Shown here piece by piece: positions 59,305-64,000 of a DNA stretch of 64,000 nucleotides; the first letter of the stretch is position 1; each line of letters opens with the position of its first letter. A program made the translations under genes and the position numbers. The DNA lies in NCBI RefSeq assembly GCF_000472385.1, contig NZ_AWZU01000020.1, positions 77,520 to 141,519 of the forward strand, in the 5' to 3' direction. Under the pieces are notes generated by a model that saw only the letters and a list, made by a program, of their open reading frames with translations, ran no database searches and was not told where the DNA came from. Origin of the DNA: Bradyrhizobium sp. ARR65. GTDB lineage: Bacteria > Pseudomonadota > Alphaproteobacteria > Rhizobiales > Xanthobacteraceae.

Positions 59305-60366
59305 TTATTCGTTTTTGAGGATGACCCGTCCCACCACTTTTCCGGCCCGCAACGCATCGATCCACTTCTGCACGTCGGCCATCGGCTCCTCGCGCATCGG
59401 GGTCGGCTTGATCTTGCCGGCGCGGGCCAGCGCCATCAGCTCGTGACCCTCGGCGAGCGTGCCGACCATGAAGCCTTCAATGGTCATGCGCTTGTAGACC
59501 CATTGGACCATCGGCAGGCTGAAATTGCCGCCCATCAGTCCGGACACCACGATCTTGCCGCCGCGTGCCAGGACCGAGACCGCAAATGCCATCGACTTCT
59601 CGTTGCCGGCAAAATCGACGACCCCGTCAAAACCGCCTTCGGTCTCCTTCAGTATGCGCTTGACGACGTCGGGCTCGGCGGGGTCGTAGGCGAGGGCTGC
59701 GCCGTTTTGCAGCGCGGTTTCGCGCGCCGCTGCATTGAGGTCGGCCACCGAAATCTCCTGCTTGAACATGGCCTGCGCGAAGGATAGGCCCATCTGTCCG
59801 ACGCCGCCGAGCCCGATCAGCAACAGATTGCGCTGCCGCGGCCGATCGACCAACCGCTTGAGCGCGCCATAGGCGGTGACGCCGGAGCACATCAGGGTCG
59901 CCGCCTGGTTCACCGGCAGGGGATCGTAGTCGAGCAGATATTTGGCGTCGGGCACCAGCACATGGCTGGCAAAACCGCCATCGATGGAAACGCCGAGGAA
60001 GCGCTGCTTGGCACAGAGATTTTCGTCCCCGGCGAGGCAGTCGCGGCATTGCCCGCACCCGATCCAGGGGAACACCGCCTTTCTGGCGCCGATCAGATCC
60101 TTCGGAACATCCGGACCGACTTCCGCAACCACGCCCGCGATTTCGTGGCCGAGCGTGAAAGGCAGCGTCATGCCGCGCGTGGTATCGAGCCTTTTGCCGC
60201 CGCCGAGGTCGGCATAGCCGTCCTGGATGTGGAGATCGGAGTGGCACAGCCCGCACCGCTCGATGCGCACCAGAACCTCTCGGCCCACTGGCGTCGGCGT
60301 CTCCACGATAGTTTCGCAGAGCGGGGCATCAAACTTGACCAGCGACTGGCGGCGCATCAACCCCAT
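59305..60366 (-). CDS. Zinc-dependent alcohol dehydrogenase
   Basis: MDR-family enzyme of 353 residues. Catalytic zinc ligands are Cys in RCGLCHSDLH, His in TLGHEIAG and Cys/Asp later; the structural zinc is bound by CGQCRDCLAGDENLC. The NAD(P) site is LLIGLGGVGQMGLSFAQ. The substrate is unknown; alcohol or glycerol-type dehydrogenases and S-hydroxymethyl-type relatives share these motifs. The ATG at 60366 has AGGAG seven bases upstream; a frame extends 15 bases further. It lies 60 bases upstream of the binding-protein gene in the same direction, so the two could handle uptake and oxidation of one compound. Confidence 0.9.
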   Translation of the reverse strand: MGLMRRQSLVKFDAPLCETIVETPTPVGREVLVRIERCGLCHSDLHIQDGYADLGGGKRLDTTRGMTLPFTLGHEIAGVVAEVGPDVPKDLIGARKAVFPWIGCGQCRDCLAGDENLCAKQRFLGVSIDGGFASHVLVPDAKYLLDYDPLPVNQAATLMCSGVTAYGALKRLVDRPRQRNLLLIGLGGVGQMGLSFAQAMFKQEISVADLNAAARETALQNGAALAYDPAEPDVVKRILKETEGGFDGVVDFAGNEKSMAFAVSVLARGGKIVVSGLMGGNFSLPMVQWVYKRMTIEGFMVGTLAEGHELMALARAGKIKPTPMREEPMADVQKWIDALRAGKVVGRVILKNE

Positions 60367-60377
60367 GGGCGTTCTCC

Positions 60378-61244
60378 TCAAGGCATGCTTGTTTTTTCGC
60401 CCCGTATATCGGCCAATTCACGCGCCATGGCAACAAAGCCGGAGATCGGGATGGTTTCCGCCCGCCGGGTCGGATCGACATGCGCCGCGGCGGCAAGGCG
60501 CGCCGGATCGACCGAAAGCGATTTCAGGCTCTGCCGCAGCATCTTGCGGCGCTGGCCGAAAGCTGCTGCCGCCACCTGTTCGAGGAGCCGGCGCTCGCAG
60601 GGCTCGGGCGCCTGGCGCGGCACCAGCCGCACCACCGAAGAGGTGACCTTGGGTTGGGGCACGAAGGCCGCGGGCGAAATGTCGAACAGGATCTTGGTCG
60701 CGCAGCGCCAATTGGCGAGCACGCCCAGCCGGCCATAGGCCGGATCGTTTTCCTGCGCGACGATCCGTTCGGCGACCTCGCGCTGGAACATCAACACCAT
60801 CATCTCGTACCAGGGCGGCCACGGTTCGATGGTGAGCCACCCGACCAGAAGGTTGGTGGCGATGTTGTACGGCAGGTTGGCTACGATCTTCGCCTTGGCA
60901 GAACCGATATAGGGGCGGGGATCGAAACTTTGGGCATCCGCGCAAACCACCTCGAGCCGACCGGGATAGTGAGCTGCGATCGCCTCCAGCGCGGGCAAGG
61001 CGCGTGCATCGTGCTCGACGGCGATAACATGCCGCGCGCCCAGCGCCAGCAGCGCGCGCGTCAGCCCGCCGGGGCCGGGACCGATTTCGACCACTGTCGC
61101 ATCATCCAGCGGGCCAGCAGCGCGCGCGATGCGCGCCGTAAGGTTGAGGTCGAGCAGGAAGTTCTGGCCCAGTGATTTGCGGGCCGACAGGGAGTGCTGG
61201 CGAATGATCTCGCGAAGCGGCGGCAGATCGTCGATTGCGCTCAT
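60378..61244 (-). CDS. rsmA: 16S rRNA dimethyladenosine methyltransferase
   Basis: RsmA (KsgA), 288 residues, dimethylates two adenines near the 3' end of 16S rRNA. The SAM site VVEIGPGPGGLTRALL, the catalytic NLPYN in VANLPYNIATN and the FVPQPKVTS block are diagnostic. ATG 61244 overlaps the pdxA stop by four bases (ATGA). A longer frame continues upstream inside pdxA, which is a shadow. The order surA-pdxA-rsmA is the classical enterobacterial and rhizobial one. Confidence 0.97.
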   Translation of the reverse strand: MSAIDDLPPLREIIRQHSLSARKSLGQNFLLDLNLTARIARAAGPLDDATVVEIGPGPGGLTRALLALGARHVIAVEHDARALPALEAIAAHYPGRLEVVCADAQSFDPRPYIGSAKAKIVANLPYNIATNLLVGWLTIEPWPPWYEMMVLMFQREVAERIVAQENDPAYGRLGVLANWRCATKILFDISPAAFVPQPKVTSSVVRLVPRQAPEPCERRLLEQVAAAAFGQRRKMLRQSLKSLSVDPARLAAAAHVDPTRRAETIPISGFVAMARELADIRGEKTSMP

Positions 61245-62281
61245 GAGCCCGGCTGCGCCGGCGTCGCCATGCGCGCAGCAAGCCGCAATGCCGCGATCAG
61301 GCTCGCGGGATTCGCGCGCCCCGTGCCGGCGATATCGAACGCCGTGCCATGGTCGGGCGAGGTGCGAATGAACGGCAGGCCCAGCGTGACATTGACGGCC
61401 TGGTCGAAGGCCAGGGTCTTGATCGGGATCAGCGCCTGGTCGTGATACATGCACAGCGCACAGTCGTAGGTCTTGCGCGCAGCTTCGTGAAACAGCGTGT
61501 CGGCCGGCAGCGGGCCGCGCACATCGATGCCGTCGCCGCGCAGCACGTCGACCGCCGCGGCGATCATCGTCTTGTCCTCGGTGCCGAGCGTGCCGTCCTC
61601 GCCTGCATGCGGATTGAGGCCCGTCATCGCAAGTCGCGGACGGGCAAGGCCGAAGTGCTTCTTCATTTCGGAGGCGACGATGCGGCCGGTCGAGACAATC
61701 AATTCGGTGGAGAGCAACGCGATCGCCTCGCGCAGCGCGAGGTGAATGGTGACAGGCACCACGGCTAAGAGCGGCGACCACAGCATCATCACCGGTTGCG
61801 GTGCTTTTCCGCCGGAGGCTGCAAGCTCCGCGAGAAACTCGGTGTGCCCGGGGTGTGTGAAACCTGAGCGGTAGAGCACGCCTTTGGCGATCGGATTGGT
61901 GACGAGCGCGCTCGCCCGTCCGGCACGGACGTCGGCAACGGCCCGGCGAATCGAGGCCAGCGCCGCGGGCGCGCTGCTGTCGTCAGGGCGGCCGGGCTCG
62001 GCGGTCGCGGCTTGACCGGTCGCGACAACCGGCAGCGCCGCCGCGAACGCGCTCACGGCTCCCTCGACCGTTACGTCTGCAATGGGGACGGAGGCGCCGA
62101 GCGCCTTGGCGCGCCGCGCAACGAGAGTGTGGTCGCCGAGCAGATAGAAGGGCGGGAGCTTCAGTTCATTCCTGCGCAGCCAGGCCGCGATCGTGATGTC
62201 AGGTCCTATGCCGGCCGGTTCGCCAAGAGTGAGCGCGAGGGGCGTCAGCGCAAGAGGCGTCTGCGCAAGCGGCTTGGCCAT
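61241..62281 (-). CDS. pdxA: 4-hydroxythreonine-4-phosphate dehydrogenase
   Basis: PdxA, 346 residues, NAD-dependent step of pyridoxal phosphate synthesis. Metal-binding histidines are seen in the FTHPGHTEFLAEL block, in NPHAGEDGTLGTED and in CMYHDQALIPIK. LTLGEPAGIGPDIT marks the start of the fold. The N-terminus has a small PLAQTPLALTPLALT repeat that could reflect a recent slip. It lies two bases after the surA stop and overlaps rsmA by four bases, forming a tight operon. Confidence 0.97.
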   Translation of the reverse strand: MAKPLAQTPLALTPLALTLGEPAGIGPDITIAAWLRRNELKLPPFYLLGDHTLVARRAKALGASVPIADVTVEGAVSAFAAALPVVATGQAATAEPGRPDDSSAPAALASIRRAVADVRAGRASALVTNPIAKGVLYRSGFTHPGHTEFLAELAASGGKAPQPVMMLWSPLLAVVPVTIHLALREAIALLSTELIVSTGRIVASEMKKHFGLARPRLAMTGLNPHAGEDGTLGTEDKTMIAAAVDVLRGDGIDVRGPLPADTLFHEAARKTYDCALCMYHDQALIPIKTLAFDQAVNVTLGLPFIRTSPDHGTAFDIAGTGRANPASLIAALRLAARMATPAQPGS

Positions 62282-62283
62282 GG

Positions 62284-63231
62284 CTATTTGCGATACTCGA
62301 TCATTGCGGCCTTGCGGATTTCCTCCAGATAGGCTTTCGACGTCGCCTCGTATTTCTGCGCGTACATCTTGTCGCGAATTTCCTTTTTCTTCGGTGTATC
62401 GATGGTGGTTGTCTTGCGGCCACACAAGGCCACCATCTCGACGCCCTGTTTCGTGACCTCCGGCGGCGTCAAATGGCCGATCGGGGTGTCATCCAGCACC
62501 TTGCGCAGCACCGCCGGAATGTCGGCCGACGTCTTGATGACGGTGTCGCGGATCGCCGCATTTGGCATGCTCTTGAAGTAGGAGTTGGCCTCCTCACAGC
62601 TCTGCACCTTCGAGCGCAGCGTTTCGGCTTCCTTCTGGCGGCTCTCGAACGCGGCCGGCGGCGCGCCTTTCGGCACGATCAACACCACCGGCTGCATCCT
62701 GTATTCGAATGCATCGGCTTGTTGCGCGTCGTCGCCGCCTTCGGCCTTTACCGCCGCGGCGACATCCTTCTCGCCAACCTGCAGGCGCTCCTTGTAGCGG
62801 CCGCGCACAAGGCTCGTCCAAACCATATCGGCCCTGATGCGGGATTTCAGCGTATCAGGCCGGATGCCCTGAGATTCCAGCGACTTCGCCAACTGCTCCG
62901 GAGAGATTCGCATGCGCCCGGCCATCGCTCCAAAAGCCTGGTCGATATCGGAGTTGCTGGGATCGACGCCGAACTTCTTGGCCTCCCTGATCTTCACCTT
63001 CTCGTCGATCAGTTCGTTGATCACGTCCTGCCGGGCGGATTGCTTGTGCGTAGTCAAAAAATTGAGCTTGCTGCGCTGTTCGATATCGAAATCGGTGATC
63101 GGCTCGCCATTGACCATGACGGCGACGGTCTGGGCACGAACGGGCGAAACGCAAACCGGCAGGACGAGCATTGCGACGCAAACCACCAGCATAGCGTGCA
63201 GGCGATGAGAGAACGTGATCGTCATGGTCAT
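62284..63231 (-). CDS. surA: Periplasmic chaperone/peptidyl-prolyl isomerase SurA
   Basis: A 315-residue SurA-type protein, helps outer-membrane proteins fold in the periplasm. Signal peptide about 1-34 (VRA, then QTVAVMVNGEPITDFDIEQR). The N-terminal SurA_N domain is visible with DVINELIDEKVKIREAKKFG; the rest includes one parvulin-like region that is shorter than in E. coli SurA, as normal for Rhizobiales. The ATG at 63231 (second ATG two codons later) is chosen. It is directly downstream of lptD and upstream of pdxA. Confidence 0.93.
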   Translation of the reverse strand: MTMTITFSHRLHAMLVVCVAMLVLPVCVSPVRAQTVAVMVNGEPITDFDIEQRSKLNFLTTHKQSARQDVINELIDEKVKIREAKKFGVDPSNSDIDQAFGAMAGRMRISPEQLAKSLESQGIRPDTLKSRIRADMVWTSLVRGRYKERLQVGEKDVAAAVKAEGGDDAQQADAFEYRMQPVVLIVPKGAPPAAFESRQKEAETLRSKVQSCEEANSYFKSMPNAAIRDTVIKTSADIPAVLRKVLDDTPIGHLTPPEVTKQGVEMVALCGRKTTTIDTPKKKEIRDKMYAQKYEATSKAYLEEIRKAAMIEYRK

Positions 63232-63298
63232 CTTCGCTTTTAGTCGATCCAATTGAAGCTGCTTCGCAGCCAGGAACTGCCTCCGTCCGGTGCCCGAT

Positions 63299-64000
63299 TT
63301 ACTGAATGCCACCAGTCGGGCTGCTGCCGCCCGTCGTGTTGGCAAGCGTCCGCAGCCCGATCTGCAGCATATAGGCATTGCTCAGGACCGGCGGCGACGA
63401 GGCGGTCGCATAGTTGTAGGACCTGATGTAGTTGGCTGCCAGCACGAAGCAGTCGTCCACATAGCCCGCGCCGATGGTGTACTGGTTGATCTTGTTGGCC
63501 TCGAGGTCCCAGCGCGCACCGCCCGTCACCACCCAGTTCGCCGCGACCTTGATCGAGCCCGAGCCCAGGATGCCTTCGCGGCGGGTCAGGTAGCCGAGGT
63601 CCGGCTGTGCGGCGTAATTGCCGTACAGCAGGCTCACCGACCAGCGATCGAAGTTGGCGCGCGCTTCGGCTTCGAAGCGCTGCACGTTCCAGGTCTGCTC
63701 GTCGAAGCGGGAGCGGACGCTGAAGGTGTAGGTGCGGTTGGGCGAATAATCGACGCTGGCGACATAGTCGGAGGCCGTCCGCTCCAGGCCGGAATCGAGG
63801 CCGGTATTGGTCGCGTCCTGAACCGCGAAGGAGTTGAGCCCGAACAGCTGGTAGGACTGGCCGAACATCACCTTGACGGTGCCGCCGCGGTCGAACTGCG
63901 TCGTCGCCTGCACGCCGACATTGGCGCGGCCGCCGCCCTCGACGCGGTCGTAGCCGGAGAATTTATCGACGCTGAACAGGTTCGAGGTGTCGAACACCAG
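63299..64000 (-). CDS. lptD: LPS-assembly protein LptD, 3' part
   Basis: The C-terminal about 233 residues of the outer-membrane beta-barrel that inserts lipopolysaccharide. Beta-strand patterns such as NVGVQATTQFDRGGTVKVMF, YVASVDYSPNRTYTFSVR and INQYTIGAGYVDDCFVLAAN are typical; the cysteine in DDCFVLAANY corresponds to the conserved C-terminal disulfide partner. The 5' part, including the OstA-like domain, lies beyond base 64000. It is followed by surA. Confidence 0.92.
   Translation of the reverse strand: MVFDTSNLFSVDKFSGYDRVEGGGRANVGVQATTQFDRGGTVKVMFGQSYQLFGLNSFAVQDATNTGLDSGLERTASDYVASVDYSPNRTYTFSVRSRFDEQTWNVQRFEAEARANFDRWSVSLLYGNYAAQPDLGYLTRREGILGSGSIKVAANWVVTGGARWDLEANKINQYTIGAGYVDDCFVLAANYIRSYNYATASSPPVLSNAYMLQIGLRTLANTTGGSSPTGGIQ

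Overview
The window reads as chromosomal DNA of a GC-rich (roughly 60-65 % by eye) alphaproteobacterium of the Bradyrhizobium/Rhodopseudomonas (Nitrobacteraceae) type. The evidence is the gene orders lptD-surA-pdxA-rsmA, rpsF-rpsR-DUF2232-rplI, dnaB/alr and radA-cvpA-purF, the liv-type amide/amino-acid uptake genes, and several intergenic palindromes that I recognise from memory as typical of Bradyrhizobium. No database search was run, and no tRNA, rRNA, CRISPR array, transposase or integrase was seen.

Layout. 1-4383: a branched-chain amino-acid/amide-type ABC importer (livG-livF-livK-livH-livM; livG is cut by the window edge). 4565-6416: a DUF47 (PhoU-like) protein and a Pit phosphate transporter behind a possible PHO box. 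6421-8618: a guanidinium exporter (SugE/Gdx) and release factor 3. 8753-15818: an accessory stretch of four regulator-enzyme units (TetR/O-methyltransferase, TetR/two alpha/beta hydrolases, HxlR/glutathione transferase, TetR/epoxide-hydrolase-like enzyme), each with a visible palindromic operator. 15819-17016: no gene, mostly interspersed repeats. 17017-23763: a secreted protein, NnrU-like, PanB, an acyl-CoA ligase, a YfgM-like protein, a lipoprotein and the ribosome-assembly GTPase Der. 23853-26387: a second liv-type binding protein, the remnant of an NHL-repeat protein and an SDR. 26507-31077: purF, cvpA, radA and a TauE/SafE-type exporter. 31078-39344: a mosaic accessory segment with a large repeat, an unusual class III adenylate cyclase, several very small proteins, a decayed fragment duplicating the TauE gene, a large MscS channel and exonuclease III. 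39352-48004: alr, dnaB, cfa, a c-type-heme protein and the rplI-DUF2232-rpsR-rpsF ribosomal cluster. 48357-56836: a TetR-controlled fatty-acid desaturase, fabD-fabG-acpP-fabF, mltG, yicC and gmk. 56847-64000: a membrane-anchored Pro/Ala-rich protein, an ABC binding protein, a zinc alcohol dehydrogenase, rsmA, pdxA, surA and the 3' end of lptD.

How the parts fit. Core functions (translation, replication, envelope biogenesis, fatty-acid and CoA synthesis, purine synthesis) lie in conserved blocks. The accessory genes sit between those blocks: self-regulated detoxification-type enzymes at 8.7-15.8 kb and a patchwork at 31-39 kb that separates alr from radA. I found no clear new defence, mobile or biosynthetic system. 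The strongest things to follow up are the dense operator architecture at 8.7-15.8 kb, the zinc-ribbon adenylate cyclase with adjacent tiny exported proteins, the paired 0.4-0.55 kb repeats, the duplicated TauE fragment, and two small ORFs of 40 and 55 codons.
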